DNA from: Miscanthus floridulus
Lineage: Eukaryota > Streptophyta > Magnoliopsida > Poales > Poaceae
DNA: 64,000 nt
NCBI RefSeq assembly: GCF_019320115.1
Contig: NC_089595.1
Coordinates: forward strand, 106,957,611-107,021,610
Reading direction: 5' to 3'
How positions within the stretch are numbered: position 1 is the stretch's first letter; each line of letters opens with the position of its first letter. The notes below the pieces were generated by a model that saw only the letters and a list, made by a program, of their open reading frames with translations, was not told the DNA's origin and made no database searches. Positions 23,601-35,443 of this stretch are shown here, one piece after another. Made by a program: the position numbers and the translations under genes.

Positions 23601-24585
23601 TTGTTGCGATGCTATCTATCAATTTTGATAGGTTGATTGGTACCTTCACAATGAGGAAGAGAGACAATATAAAAAGATTATCTGGGAGGAAATGAACAAA
23701 GAATACCTTGAGGTAAGTAACTCCATCTATGGTCGCATTTTTTCATCTTGACTAGAGAATGCAACTATCTGCTTTTTTATGTTTACAGGAACAAGCAGCC
23801 AAGGAAGCTTTGGCAGCTGAATTGGCAGCTAGAGGGATTGTTGTGGAAGAGGGAAAGAAGAAAGTAAGGAACACTTTTGGGCAATCAAACTTCCTGTTTA
23901 CCATTTTAAGTTGAATCGTATGATTATCCGTGGCTGTTTCAAAACATAGAAACGAAGACGTAATGAAGACACCAAGAGCTCGACACCTGCTGAAACACCG
24001 GCAGAAGCCACATACAACATGCTGAAACGGAAGGTATTCACTTGTGCTGTCACATACAATCCAAAATAAACTTGTCCTTTGAACACTGCATGTACATTCT
24101 GAACCTGATGTGCAAACAAACTGAAAGCCTGAAATTCAATTCAACGTCTCTTCTCATAGGGACTTGGTTCAAAGATCAATGAGGGAGCTGTTGGCGAATT
24201 GTACAAGGTATGCCTGTTTGTTTATGCTTAAAATTTAGAATCTACAAATTGTATCCTGCCGCGAGTCGAAAACTATTCTGCAGTACTTTTTTAAAGATTT
24301 TTTGTTGTGTAGCTGATTTTATTTTGAAAAACTAAATGAACTAACAACACTGACTCTGTACTCGTCCATTATGCTACATTTTTCTGACCCGGTGGTGATT
24401 GATTCTGCGAGCAGACTAAAGATGAAGTTGGCAGCGCAAGTAAGGAAGAAGAGATGGACTTCGACGCACTGTTTGGGCCGGACAATGCTGATGGTGAAAC
24501 AGTTGATGATGGTTACAACTATGGGGGCTATAACGACGATGGCGCAGAAGCCTACAATGGCATTGACGATGATTCTGATTTCTAG
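17659..24585 (+). CDS. BRF1: BRF1-type subunit of RNA polymerase III initiation factor TFIIIB, 19 exons, 582 aa
   Basis: BRF1 is a TFIIB-like nuclear factor that bridges TFIIIC, TBP and Pol III at tRNA and 5S genes. Exons: 17659-17723, 17908-17989, 18079-18154, 18228-18313, 18402-18478, 19380-19436, 19504-19616, 20082-20161, 20246-20332, 20463-20543, 21244-21399, 21483-21668, 23264-23348, 23445-23503, 23632-23712, 23789-23863, 23950-24033, 24160-24207, 24415-24585. They sum to 1749 bp with frame kept at every junction. An N-terminal zinc ribbon uses Cys4, Cys7, Cys24 and Cys27. Two cyclin folds cover about residues 75-270 ([40 protein letters not shown]). A Cys/His segment ([10 protein letters not shown]) ends near 320. 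The BRF1-specific TBP-binding block ([20 protein letters not shown]) lies near 431-452, followed by an acidic tail. All introns are GT-AG except intron 8, which is GC-AG. AATAAA at 24862 may be the poly(A) signal. No defect was seen. Confidence 0.93.
18714..18775 (+). repeat. 31-bp tandem duplication in BRF1 intron 5
   Basis: Two identical adjacent copies start AAAAGGTTTCTTTTGTCAGA and contain TACTCAGATTG. They lie in an intron, clear of splice sites. Confidence 0.9.
21990..22144. mobile_element. Stowaway-type MITE in BRF1 intron 12
   Basis: It starts CTCCCTCCATTCTAAATTAT and ends with the near-inverse ATAATTTGGAACAGAGGG, flanked by TA on both sides (21988-21989 and 22145-22146). At about 155 bp with CTCCCTCC termini and a TA target duplication, it fits the Stowaway (Tc1/mariner) MITEs common in grass introns. 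Confidence 0.88.
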
Positions 24586-25888
24586 GATGTAGCAGCATTT
24601 GCCGAACGGCAAAGCTGACCAGCACGGGCAAGATTCTTCATTTGTACATTATATAGTTTCTTTTGTTTTGGTTAAGTTTCGACGATTATTATGGAGCTAT
24701 TGGATAGTCAACATAGTTTTGCTTTGTATAATATTGTTTAAAACTAGGTTCTGCCTGGTTGTAGTTGTAACTGACTGTAAGTCCTGTGTGCTCAAGCGCC
24801 TAAAGGGCATTGTACATCCACCCCAAAGGATTGCAAGTGGTGATGTAACATTTGTATTCATAATAAAGAACTTGGGCCATCTTACACGAAAATGCATTCA
24901 TTTGGTCATTTGAGCAAACTGCCCAGCCCGGGCTTCCTACGGGACCCCATGCTGAAGCGGCGTGTTGCGGGCGCCCAAAGTTGAGGAAGTTTTCCATGTG
25001 GAGACGGCGTGTGATAGTAGGCTGGCGAGGAGCTTAGTCACGGTTTGGTAGCTAGAGCCTATCCTATCATATAGAGGTACTGGAGGCTGAAGCCGTCTCG
25101 TTTGACCCTGACCTGAGCTGATGCTTGCCGTTCTTTCTCTGCAATCAGAGTTGAAGTCACAGAAATATATCGTAGATATAAAGGGTTCTGTTTGAGTGTT
25201 TCAAACTCGAATAGAAAATGTTGCTGCTGGTTGTTTAAGCTTCTGACCGGCGGTTCGGCTGCTCGTATAAGCCGGCTTATCAGCCATGGTATAATATTTT
25301 TCTCTCCTAACAAATCAGCCGTACAAATCAGCACAAACGGCTTATACCAGCCGATCTAAGGCCTAAGCTCGTAGAAAGTTTCAGAAACGGGGAAGCGAAA
25401 TGGTACAAGGACAAGGCAACGGTACAGTTCTGTATCGCATCTCCAGTTGTGCTGAGCCTAGCAGCAGGAAACGACGTAGCACCGTTTCCAGCCTCGAGAT
25501 TTCAGATATTCTGAGAGTTCCCCTTTTTATTGGAAAATAGTGGAGTTTTTTTTCCCTTCCTTTGGAACGCTGATTGGTCGTTCAGAATTAGGAGGTGGCT
25601 AGTGATATGAGACAGCCAAAATTTAGCACGTCACCTGGAGGATACGGACGAATTTCAGAGACGGTTGTCCTGAAACGGGAGTGTTCTTTCTGAATCATTG
25701 GCGTCAGGCAGACCAATCTCAGGGTAATCAGGTGGTGCACAACAATGATAGGTCCAATTTTTTTTACAGCGATCCCACTGAGAACAGTATTAAATTTTAG
25801 AGACTACGTGAGAATCGAAGAGACATTTCATACATGGTTTGAGAAGTCATCAGCACAGCAGTCAACTGACGGAACATTCTGAATCTTT
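22917..25888 (+). repeat. Block A of a partial BRF1 duplication
   Basis: This block covers the end of BRF1 intron 12, exons 13-19, the 3' UTR and about 1 kb of downstream flank. It matches block B (32632-47092) in the same orientation. The match starts at TCTACATGT (22917 against 32632) and ends at ACATTCTGAATCTTT (25888 against 47092). Block A has one insertion that B lacks, a MITE near 25240-25365. Confidence 0.9.
25240..25365. mobile_element. Short MITE downstream of BRF1, present only in block A
   Basis: Block B at 46540-46560 reads straight from CTGGCTGTTAGAGCTTC to CTCCTAGAAAG, whereas block A has about 120 extra bp between the matching sequences. The extra DNA carries GGCTTATCAGCCATGG, ATATTTTTCTCTCC and CGGCTTATACCAGCCG, shared in part with the elements near 34604 and 45111. 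The exact ends are uncertain by several bases. Confidence 0.7.
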
Positions 25889-26779
25889 GGGTGGGCAGTG
25901 TCTTCTCGTTCTCGAGTTCGAGTATTCTTTTCTTTTCTTTTCTTTTTTATCGGAGTTCTAGTATTCTAGCGAAAGCTTACCCCTTTTTCTTTTTGTCTTT
26001 GGATAGGGTAATGGTTTCTGAGAATTTGGTCTCTTTTATTTTTATTAGTTGTCGCATCTAGTCAACCGATCCACAGTATGCAATGCGAGTGATCGTTTGT
26101 CCAATTGGAAAAACGTTACACCAGCTTGCACAAGGCAGTAAAATGTTACCGTCAAATTTATCAAGTGGGCTCACACGAATCCCAACGAAATTGCCAAAAT
26201 GGTAGCACCTTTCAGCAAAAACGAAACGGGATGCATCCCAGATACAGTTACTATGATGAGTAGTGCCGAAAAACCATCAAATCAAATCTTACAAATCATC
26301 AGACTCTACAATGTGTTATTCCATAGAATTGTAGAGTGATCAGGGCAACATTCAGGACCTGTTTAGAACAAAGACCAGAAAATCGTACAGGAAAATTTCA
26401 CAGAAATTAGTTCAGTTTTGTAGTGAAAACGTAAGGGAAAAGATCTCATGTTCCAAACAGGCTTCAAAGGTACTGTAATCTCTATTGGAATAGAAGAGGT
26501 ATATATAAGATAAAAGAAATGAGGCTGCGGATAATTTTGGCAAGTGTAGCAATGCAAGAATTGGGACATGGGACTACAGGAGGTGCCGGACTAGCCCTGA
26601 TTGACCATGTTGTCCCCAAGAGTAACGTATAAGTACTGAAACTCCTCCCAATTTACATGACCACAAAAGGGTGAACGATTGCTTATCATCCAGGGTGAAA
26701 ATTGTGTACACAGAGTAGTATGAGTAAAAATAAAAGAATACTAGCAGCCAGAGCATCTCGGGCAGAATGATACAGAAGA
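25889..26779. other. Intergenic space between the convergent BRF1 and syntaxin genes
   Basis: AT-rich sequence with no recognisable ORF. The part from about 26360 to 26779 is probably 3' UTR of the minus-strand syntaxin gene. BRF1 and the syntaxin gene are convergent, with stop codons about 2.2 kb apart. Confidence 0.5.
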
Positions 26780-29700
26780 TCAAGCGACGAAGAATATGAA
26801 GATCATGAGGAACACCATCAGCACAAAGAATATCTTCATCATCAGCCACCTGTTGGATGAAATGCTGTTGAGGTACTTCAGGAGCTGGCCCTGTGCTCCC
26901 TCCACGTTAGTCAATGTGTCATCCATGTTCTCGTCAATTCTGTCATGGACAACACGGCAATTAATACAAGATAGCCAATAGGTCACACCAATACCACACC
27001 AATGCAATACAATAGGGGCAGTGTGGACTGATAATACAGGAGCTGTTTGGGGGTAAGGTCCAGGAAGATATATGCTTCTACCAATGCCAAACTTATCACG
27101 GATGCCACGAGATTCTAATCAGCAAGGTACAAAAGTTGGTTCATTTTTCCCCTGATCTTAATTTGGCACATAGTGTACCGTTTAAAGGCCTCCTTGACCG
27201 TGCTTGTGCCACAGTGCCGTGGTACTGTTAACGTGCCCAAGGACTGTCTTGACCCTTAACAACAGTCTCCATCTTCCTAATGGACCATACCTTACTTTTC
27301 TAACTAAATAGATAAAAGTCCAAGAATAATAGATAGGATACCGGTTAACTTAACCTTATCCTCATGATCTAATTACTTATTAAGAAAAATAGAAATTCCA
27401 AATCCTATCTAACTATAATGCTTGCAGTAGGTACTGTTCAAGTGCTAGTGTCAGTGCCTACTTACAAGCTACCCACACAACCAAGCAGCCAGCAAATTCT
27501 CAAATTCATTATCAACATTTCAGACAATATTCCTCCTTGATAAGGCCATAAGATTCTCTAGGTGAGATCATGATATATTAATACTAATGCTCACCTTGAA
27601 CAATAGATGGAATAAAATTTGGGTAATGAAGTTCACCTGATTGCTAGCTCTCCCTGTTGAGAAACCATGGTCGCCAACTGTGTAAATATGTTGCTCAGCT
27701 CATGGATTGTTGATTCCACATTTTGAAGAGCCTCAGCTCTGCTCTGCATGTAACTGTCCTGTTGTACTGCCAATTGCTGCTGCTGTGCAAAAGGCTGAGA
27801 TGATGATGATGATGCCCCATGGTCTCCATTAGTCTTCTTCCTGGTGAACGGGACCACAAATTTAAGAAGCACAAAAACAATGGATGGCTAAGCAACAGAT
27901 GCATTCTGCCAAAAGTGTAGGTCTAGCCAATTTACATAAACTTCAGGGCGCCACAGAGGCAACAAATAACAAAGATTAGCTTATTTCAATATGTAAATGT
28001 GTGCCAGCATTCATGACCTCAAATAACAATACAGACAGAAATGTCTTATTTCAATATGTAAATGTGCGCCAGCATTCATGACCTCAAATAACAATAGACA
28101 GAAATGTGAACCAAATGAACCGGTGTCCGCATGGTATTGGTATATTAACAAATTTCATGACTTAACAAATTTCATGAGTAAGCATTGAGGACTTGAGGTT
28201 GTTCCATCAAACTAGTAACCTAGAAAATACTCAATCAAGCAGTGCAACAAGCAATGCATAGCATTGAATTATTGTAAACATGATTAGGAAGGTTGTTGTA
28301 CTTGGTCAGACATGAGAAATTTTATGGAACAGTACCTCTTGTACCACATTACCTACATGATAGCGGACAACTCAGGTGATTTTGAATAGACTAAAGCAAA
28401 TGAGACGTTAGCTGCCCAATACACAACATACAGCTAGCATAGCATGTGAAAGGACAGAAATAAGATGATTTTGAACGGCTGCTGACAGGTGAAAGTACAA
28501 ATTCATCGAGTTTTGTATGTGTAACAGTACCTCTGGAATAATGGGGTAGATGCAGAGTCGCTGGCCCATGGTGCTGGGGGCACAGAGGACTCTGATGGAT
28601 CCCTAGCAACAAGGGGTCGTTGACGGATGAATGGATTTGACGCGTCCTTTGCAGCTGACGAGGAGAACATTTGCCTTCTATTTTCATGAACCTTCAAATT
28701 CTGCACATCAAGGAAACAAAGGTTTCAAGCAACCATCTTGCTAAAGACTTTACAAGGGCGGAAAGGAGCACTATATAATTGAGGAAACAAACAATTGTAT
28801 CTAACCTCTGTTCGCATGGTAAGAACTTCTTTAAATTCTTTTGTTGCACTCATCAGACGATTTTTAAGGTTGTCCACGACTGTAGTGGAATGATTTGTTG
28901 TGTCCTTGGAGAGACTGCCACTCTCATTTTGTGAATTGCAGAGAGCTTGTAGGTCTACAACAGCAGTATTCAAAGCCGTGATATCCTTTTTGATAACTGC
29001 AGTCAACTCTTGAATCTCCACTGTAGGGTCATCAAAAACAGATGTTCTCTTTGCCACTGCAAACATTCATTTTATATCAGTTCCATAGAATAGCGCAATC
29101 TTTATAAGTGCATAATATGCGAGTGTTCACGATAAGAAACTCAGAGTCATGTGATCATATCATTGGTGAGATTTTGTCATAATACATCACAAGTGCCACT
29201 GAACTAATGAACAAAATTAGATCTTTTGGTAGCACCATAGCATGTCAGAATGACGTAGACTATATGATTAAGGACTTAGTAAAATACGAATTCATAATGT
29301 TAGAGTGGCACGTCAAGGAACATAAACCCATAACCAAAAAGTGGCAACAAGCAAAACTCATTTTGTCAAGGAAAATTGCAAAGCTGAAGATTTCGCAGCC
29401 TACCCTACTTTGCATAACAAATGGAAGGCCAGAGTACCTAAATCATTTAGAATGGACTCCCATTCAGACATTGCCTGGACAAGTAGGACGTCCAGTCATG
29501 TAAGCTATTCGCAAACCAAGCTAATGCTCATTGACGTGATATGGTGCAGATAAATAGCATTCATCTTCATCACCATATTTCCTCAACAATGCTCTTCATC
29601 ACCATTAAGCACAAGTTTTGATACATGAATGCACTAAAACACGAAGTAATAAAGCGTCAGTATCAAAACAGCATCAAATCAGATCTGACGCTATCAGAAC

Positions 29701-31253
29701 AGCACCAACCATTAAGTAGCAAAAAAGTAATTGAGAAGATATAAAATCAATCTGTACCTTGCCCAGACTATGGTTCATGTTTGACACACTTGCAGCCACA
29801 TTTAAGCATGCAACACTGAAGCATCTAGAGTAGCAAGCTGACACACAGAATAGTTATCTTAGCTCGTTTTGGCCGATTACGGAGCTAATAAACTGCTAAT
29901 GGCATCACCACCACAACAACAACAACAACAACAAAGCCTTTAAGTCCCAAACAAGTTGGGGTCCAGGGGCGGATATTGGGCTAGGGCCACGGCCCTAGGG
30001 GTGGCCCAGAAAACCTCTTATGTCCCTCTTAAATTCTCCTGGCCCAAGCTCGCAGCCCATGGTCACGCGGCCCAGTTATGCCCAGCTTGGCCTCGCGCCT
30101 GGGGCATCCTGCGTCGCTGTACGCCGGCCCTTTCTCTGGCGCTCAGCTTTCTTCTCGCATGCCGCCTCTCACTAGGCGCTCCGCACTCACTAATGTCCAA
30201 ACCCCTAGCACATGACTAGCTGCTGTCCATCGCGGTGGCATGCAGCCGGCAGCCCCCTCCCGGAGGCCGGAGCGAGGTGAAGCCGTGACGGCGCCTAGAG
30301 GTTGAGCCGCGGCACTGCGGCCTGTGTCCATAGCATGCGCGTCTTGCTGTGGCCTGGTGGTCGTCAGACCAGCAAGAGGTGGCGCCCCTCCTCTGAACCA
30401 ATGTAAACATCCATCCACCCAATCTAGATCAACCCAAATTCCATTGGTGTGTTCATGTATGCATCTGACATAGCAGATGGCACCATTTGTATATTTTATT
30501 AAGATTGGATGAATCAATGCTGTACATTGCGGATCTCTTGATTCATAAAGATGGAAACACATGTATATCCTTCACTACTTTTATATCCAGTTTTTTTTGT
30601 TGATTATGCATTTTCTTTGTTGCTTTTCTTATCTATAGAGTATTTAAGCCGGTAAGCCTGTAAAACCGGTGCTGGTGATTCACTCACTTAGATAGTGGCC
30701 CTAGGCGTCAAAATTCACCAGCTCCGCCACTGAGCACATCACACTGTAGTATCAAACGGAATATAGCAGAAAATATTCGGTTAAACATCATGCAAACAGT
30801 ACAGGTCAAAAGTGCCATGATATTCCCAAGCTAACCACAAGCACAAACACCTAGCAATCACTACCTACAGAGTAAATCTCTAGCCTAGCATCCTATACAC
30901 GACGCGCGTCCCGAGATCTCGACTAGAAGTTTAGCTAATCTGAATCAACGCGCGAGAGACGAATCCGGAAGCACGGGAAGGAATAGGACGGAGGCCATAC
31001 ATTTGGCAAGGCGGCTTAGCTTCTGGGAGGTCTGGTGGATCCCAAGCCCGATCTTGGACGCGCGGTTGTTGAACTCCGAGCGAGCCGACGTGGCCGCGAT
31101 CAACCCATCGAGGGTCCCGGTGGAGCTGCTGCTCGCCGCCGCGGGGGCGGACGACGAGGAAGGTGCGGCGTGGCGGCGCGCGCTCTCGACGGCGGCGCGG
31201 AACTCGTTGGTGCGATCGCGGAACGACGCCTGCGCGGGGCGCGTCGGGATCAT
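26780..31253 (-). CDS. SYP32: Qa-SNARE of the SYP31/SYP32 (syntaxin-5/Sed5) type, 5 exons, 345 aa
   Basis: This is a Golgi t-SNARE acting in vesicle fusion between ER and Golgi. Exons on the minus strand, 5' to 3': 31253-31001, 29056-28806, 28700-28531, 27840-27637, 26939-26780. They total 1038 bp with frame kept and GT-AG borders. The N-terminus carries the syntaxin-5 type motif QASFRDRTNEF. An Habc region follows (NRASKIGLGIHQTSQKLSRL, then LAKRTSVFDDP). The SNARE helix covers about residues 250-313, with VSQQGEL containing the zero-layer Gln, and a C-terminal membrane anchor (WLMMKIFFVLMVFLMIFIFF) fills about residues 324-343. The length matches plant SYP31/32. An upstream in-frame ATG at 31280 would add nine residues (MQIHRRGGD); I prefer 31253 because homologues start close to this point. 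SYP31 and SYP32 cannot be told apart by eye. Confidence 0.92.
27980..28107. repeat. About 64-bp tandem duplication in syntaxin intron 3
   Basis: Two adjacent copies start TTATTTCAATATGTAAATGT and contain GCCAGCATTCATGACCTC and AATAACAATA. They differ at only a few positions, so the duplication is recent. It lies away from splice sites. Confidence 0.85.
29909..30732. mobile_element. Repeat insertion in syntaxin intron 1: CAA-rich tail plus hAT-like element
   Basis: A (CAA)n run at about 29912-29935 is followed by AAGCCTTTAAGTCCCAAACA, a sequence seen at the end of many dispersed grass repeats. From 29964 an element begins CAGGGGCGGA and ends TCCGCCACTG at 30732, near-inverse termini of 769 bp total. 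The interior is GC-rich with no transposase. No 8-bp TSD is visible, so hAT assignment is tentative. The element lengthens intron 1 without touching splice sites. Confidence 0.55.
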
Positions 31254-31280
31254 GTCGCCCCCCCGGCGATGGATCTGCAC

Positions 31281-32631
31281 GCGGATCTGGATCTCGCGCT
31301 CGCCCTCGCTCTCGCTCTCGGACTCGTGGGTGGGTGGGGTGGGGGAAGAGAACGAGGGAGACGAGCGGCGGTTGGGGATCAGGATTCAGTGACTTTGCTT
31401 CATAAAGTCACGCCGTAACTTTTTCGCGTCATCCTGTGCGTTCAATGCCGATCCAAGGCCTCTTAGCCATTCAAGGCAAAAATAGCGTCGCGTGAGGAAC
31501 AGAGGAAGGCAGCCGGGAGGAGATGCATTCGCGCTCTCGCGCCTCGCTGCTGTCCAGCTCGCCTTGTCGGCTGTCCGGGCCAGCGCGTCGCCTCGGCACT
31601 CGGCCGCGAAGCTCCACCGCATCGCCCCGGTCGTTCTCCCCCGCGTCGATTGGCCCTGAAGGTCACCGCATCGCCCTCGTCATGCTCCACAGCTCCGGTG
31701 AGATGATGGAGAAACTCGGCCGCGCCGCCGTTAGTCCACGCGTTGACGCCGCCAGCTCTCCTGCGACGCGCCCCGCCGCCGCAGACCTCCTGTGTCGCGC
31801 GCCGCCAATGAGACGCATCATGGCCGGACGACCACGGAGGAGCTAGTTCGGCGGCCGCCGGCCAGGCGCAGGGAGAGCAGGACTACAGGAGCATGGCCTC
31901 CGGTCCGGGTCTGCCGGCTGCCGCAGTCACGGCACGCGCATCTCCCGCCCGCATCCTGTGCCCGCGACGGCCGCCCGCTCGCCAAGCCGTGTGTCCACGC
32001 CGGCCCCCCGCTCGCCATGACGCCCTCCGCGCTGGCCGTGCACGCACGGTGCTGGCCGCGAGCGCTCGCCGCATCCCATGTCTGCGACGGCCGCCGCTCG
32101 CTGTGCAGCCCTCCGCGACGGACTCACGCGCTCGCCGCATGTCGTGCCTGCGATGGCCGCCCACTCGCCGTTCCCTGTGCCCACACGCCGGCCGACCACT
32201 CGCCACGCCACCCCAAGCGCTGGCCGCGAGATCGCCAAGCCAGTCGCGCACGCTTGCCGCGCTGGCCGCAGACCTCCTGCTCTCACGCCGCCAACGGGAC
32301 GCAGCAGGGAGGAGGCCCGAACGACCACGGATGAACTGGTTCGGTTCATTACGACGGCGAACAGCAGGAAGAGCATGAGGTCAGCCTCCAGGCCTGCCAG
32401 CGCGGCTGCCGCAGTCACGACTGACAACTCCGGCGCGTGGTCCAGTATCGCTCTTCCGGCACAGGATGGCGGTGGTGGCGCCGGGCAGGAGGGCTGCAAC
32501 AACGCAGCGCGCGGTGCTGGACGGCTGCAGCGGCTCATCGTGGGGGGCTCAGCGTGAAAAGGTGAGGCAAGTTTCTTTGAGCCGTCGGATACAGACCCGA
32601 AAGTTTGTTACTTGCAAGAGCAACGTTACCG
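31281..32631. other. GC-rich region between the syntaxin promoter and block B
   Basis: The first part is 5' UTR/promoter of the minus-strand syntaxin gene. From about 31500 to 32560 the sequence is very GC-rich and open in several frames on both strands, giving Arg/Ala/Pro-rich peptides without a domain. A block at about 31796-31935 (CGCCGCCAATGAGACGCATC...) recurs in degenerate form at 32286-32420 (CGCCGCCAACGGGACGCAGC...), both reaching GCTGCCGCAGTCACG. One frame ends at 32561 in AAG before GTGAGG, a possible splice donor next to the BRF1 copy. Confidence 0.5.
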
Positions 32632-32979
32632 AATCTACATGTGAGATGTTTTGGGATATTTTAAAACTTCACTTTTATTTTATGAACTTCTTTCCATTTT
32701 CTGCCCAGGGCATGATTTCTATTAAATATGTACCCGGGTAACAAATTCATTTGGCACCACTGGGTTGGACCATTTAAACCCCAAACAACAGTACCGTTGT
32801 ATGAATATTATAGAAGGATTAGCCACTATAATTATTAAATGGTGCATAATCTATTTTTGTTTCTGAATTTTGTGATGTGTGGCATTGTGACATGTTATCT
32901 CTTCGATTAGCTTTTTATGTTACAACTCTTGTGTTTATTTCCCACCTTTTTCTGTTCTCTGGGAACACACTTCGAACAG

Positions 32980-34548
32980 GGTTTAAGCGGACATAAATCT
33001 TCAACAATTGGATCTGGGGAACCCATAAATGACTCTGTGCCGCCCAGGGATCCTGAAGAGGGAGGTTTGTTACTTCCTGAACCCATCATACGCTGCAGTA
33101 ATTTCAGTTTTCCTGTTTTGAATCCTTCTTTGAAAGCTGAGTGCTATCTTACATCCTTAGGTGAAAATTGTGAAGTCAATGCTGATCCAGAAAGCCTTTC
33201 TGACATCGACGATGTAGAGGTGCTTTCTCAATGAGTCCTTTTTATCATATTTTTCAGGATTATTCCATTGCACAAGTCGTTAGAGGTGTAGTGATAACCA
33301 AACAAGCCTTTGCAATTTGTTGCGATGCTATCTATCAATTTTGATAGGTTGATTGGTACCTTCACAATGAGGAAGAGAGACAATATAAAAAGATTATCTG
33401 GGAGGAAATGAACAAAGAATACCTTGAGGTAAGTAACTCCATCTATGGTCGCATTTTTTCATCTTGACTAGAGAATGCAACTATCTGTTTTTTTATGTTT
33501 ACAGGAACAAGCAGCCAAGGAAGCTTTGGCAGCTGAATTGGCAGCTAGAGGGATTGTTGTGGAAGAGGGAAAGAAGAAAGTAAGGAACACTTTTGGGCAA
33601 TCAAACTTCCTGTTTACCATTTTAAGTTGAATCGTATGATTATCCGTGGCTGTTCCAAAACATAGAAACGAAGACGTAATGAAGACACCAAGAGCTCGAC
33701 ACCTGCTGAAACACCGGCAGAAGCCACATACAACATGCTGAAACGGAAGGTATTCACTTGTGCTGTCACATACAATCCAAAATAAACTTGTCCTTTGAAC
33801 GCTGCATGTACATTCTGAACCTGATGTGCAAACAAACTGAGGGCGTGTTTAGTTCCCTAAATTTTTTTGGGTTTGGCTACTGTTTGGCTACTGTAGCACT
33901 TTCGTTTGTATTTGGTAATTAGTATCTAATTATGGATTAATTAGGTTCGAAAGTTTCGTCTAGCGATTTCTCATCTAACTGTGCAATTAGTTTTGTTTTT
34001 CGTCTACATTTAGTACTCCATGCATGTGCCGCAAGATTTGATGTGACATTTTAGGTTGAAAATTTTTGGAATCTAAACAGGACCTGAAAGCCTGAAATTC
34101 AATTCAACGTCTCTTCTCACAGGGACTTGGTTCAAAGATCAATGAGGGAGCTGTTGGCGAATTGTACAAGGTATGCCTGTTTGTTTATGCTTAAAATTTA
34201 GAATCTACAAATTGTATCCTGCCGCGAGTCGAAAACTATTCTGCAGTACTTTTTTAAAGATTTTTTGTTGTGTAGCTGATTTTATTTTGAAAAGCTAAAT
34301 GAACTAACAACACTGACTCTGTACTCGTCCATTATGCTACATTTTTCTGACCCGGTGGTGATTGATTCTGCGAGCAGACTAAAGATGAAGTTGGCAGCGC
34401 AAGTAAGGAAGAAGAGATGGACTTCGACGCACTGTTTGGGCCGGACAATGCTGATGGTGAAACAGTTGATGATGGTTACAACTATGGGGGCTATAACGAC
34501 AATGGCGCAGAAGCCTACAATGGCATTGACGATGATTCTGATTTCTAG
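32980..34548 (+). pseudogene. Partial BRF1 copy, exons 13-19 only
   Basis: Seven exons match BRF1 exons 13-19 in exact length: 32980-33064, 33161-33219, 33348-33428, 33505-33579, 33666-33749, 34123-34170, 34378-34548. All splice sites are kept and the frame is open to the same TAG stop. Amino acid changes are few (for example PPK to PPR, ENCEGD to ENCEVN, NDD to NDN). It lacks the zinc ribbon and both cyclin folds, so it cannot replace BRF1. It keeps the TBP-binding block and acidic tail. A 244-bp MITE sits in the intron before the sixth exon. It is called a pseudogene because the 5' half and promoter are missing, although the remaining exons show no lesion. Confidence 0.85.
33841..34084. mobile_element. 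Tourist-like MITE in the partial BRF1 copy
   Basis: It starts GGGCGTGTTTAGTTCC and ends GGAATCTAAACAGGACC, 244 bp, flanked by TGA on both sides. Block A has the uninterrupted site (AAACTGAAAGCCTG), which proves the insertion and the 3-bp duplication. TIR form and 3-bp TSD suggest PIF/Harbinger. Confidence 0.88.
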
Positions 34549-34603
34549 GATGTAGCAGCATTTGCTGAACGGGAAAGCTGACCAGCACGGGCAAGATACT
34601 TCT

Positions 34604-34708
34604 GGCACGTTCGCTTGCAGTCGATTTATCAGCTAGAAGCCATAGTATTTTTCTCTTACAGTAAAACATGTTCAGCTGGTTTTAATATCAGCCAAACAGA
34701 TCCTTTCA
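34604..34708. mobile_element. Short MITE in block B
   Basis: Block A reads directly from GGGCAAGATTCTTC to ATTTGTACAT, whereas block B has about 105 extra bp. Its ends include GTTCGCTTGC and GCCAAACAGATCC, with CAGCTAGAAGCC and ATTTTTCTCTTACAGTA inside. This resembles the elements near 25240 and 45111. Borders are approximate. Confidence 0.65.
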
Positions 34709-34727
34709 TTTGTATATTATATAGCAT

Positions 34728-35105
34728 TCACACCCTAAAACTTTAAACCCTATCACATCCAATGTTTGGACATAAAAATATAGTAGTAAATATAGACTAA
34801 AAAAAACTAATTACACAGTTTGCGACTAATTTGCGAGACGAATCTTTTAAGCTTAATTAGTCTATAATTTGACAATAAGTGCTACAGTACACATGTGGCA
34901 ATAACAGATTAATTAGGCTTAATGAATAATGAATTCGTCTCGTGGTTTATTGACGGATTCTGTAATTTATTTTTTTATTAATATTCGAACACCCTATTTG
35001 ACACCCCACGTAACATCCAATATGATACCACACCCTATTTGACACCCCACGTAACATCCTATATGATACCCCTAAACTTTACAGGTTGGATCTAATCAAG
35101 ACCAT
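34728..35105. mobile_element. AT-rich MITE-like insertion in block B
   Basis: About 380 bp absent from block A, between TATATTATATAG and TTTCTTTTGTTTTG. It contains AATTACACAGTTTGCGACTA and TTAATTAGGCTTAATGA segments typical of grass MITEs. Near its right end ACACCCTATTTGACACCCCA occurs twice (34989-35075). The termini are not cleanly defined. Confidence 0.65.
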
Positions 35106-35443
35106 AGTTTCTTTTGTTTTGATTAAGTTTCAACGAATATTATGGAGCTATTGGATAGTAAACATTATAGTTTTGCTTGTGTCTACCATTACCCTTATTT
35201 TTTATACCATTTTCTTCTCCCTCGCGAAGCCACGTCACTGGATTTTCCTGTCCGTGCGATTCTGCATCACCGGCCACGGCCCAGCAACTCCACGGCTCCA
35301 CCCTTTCCAAGACCTCCGCTGAACCTTCCAGAAAAAAAGGCAGCAATTAAAATAGATGACAACCTATTTTTTTTAAATCTTCGTTCTGTCATTTTCTGCA
35401 GCCCAGATTTTGGCACGAGATCTTCCTCGTCTTATGCACCTAA

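Noticed and set aside
31792..32557. Overlapping open frames of 120-200 codons on both strands
   Set aside because: Open because the DNA is GC-rich and lacks stops in all frames. No domain is seen. Only the short frame ending at 32561 is kept, as a hypothesis.
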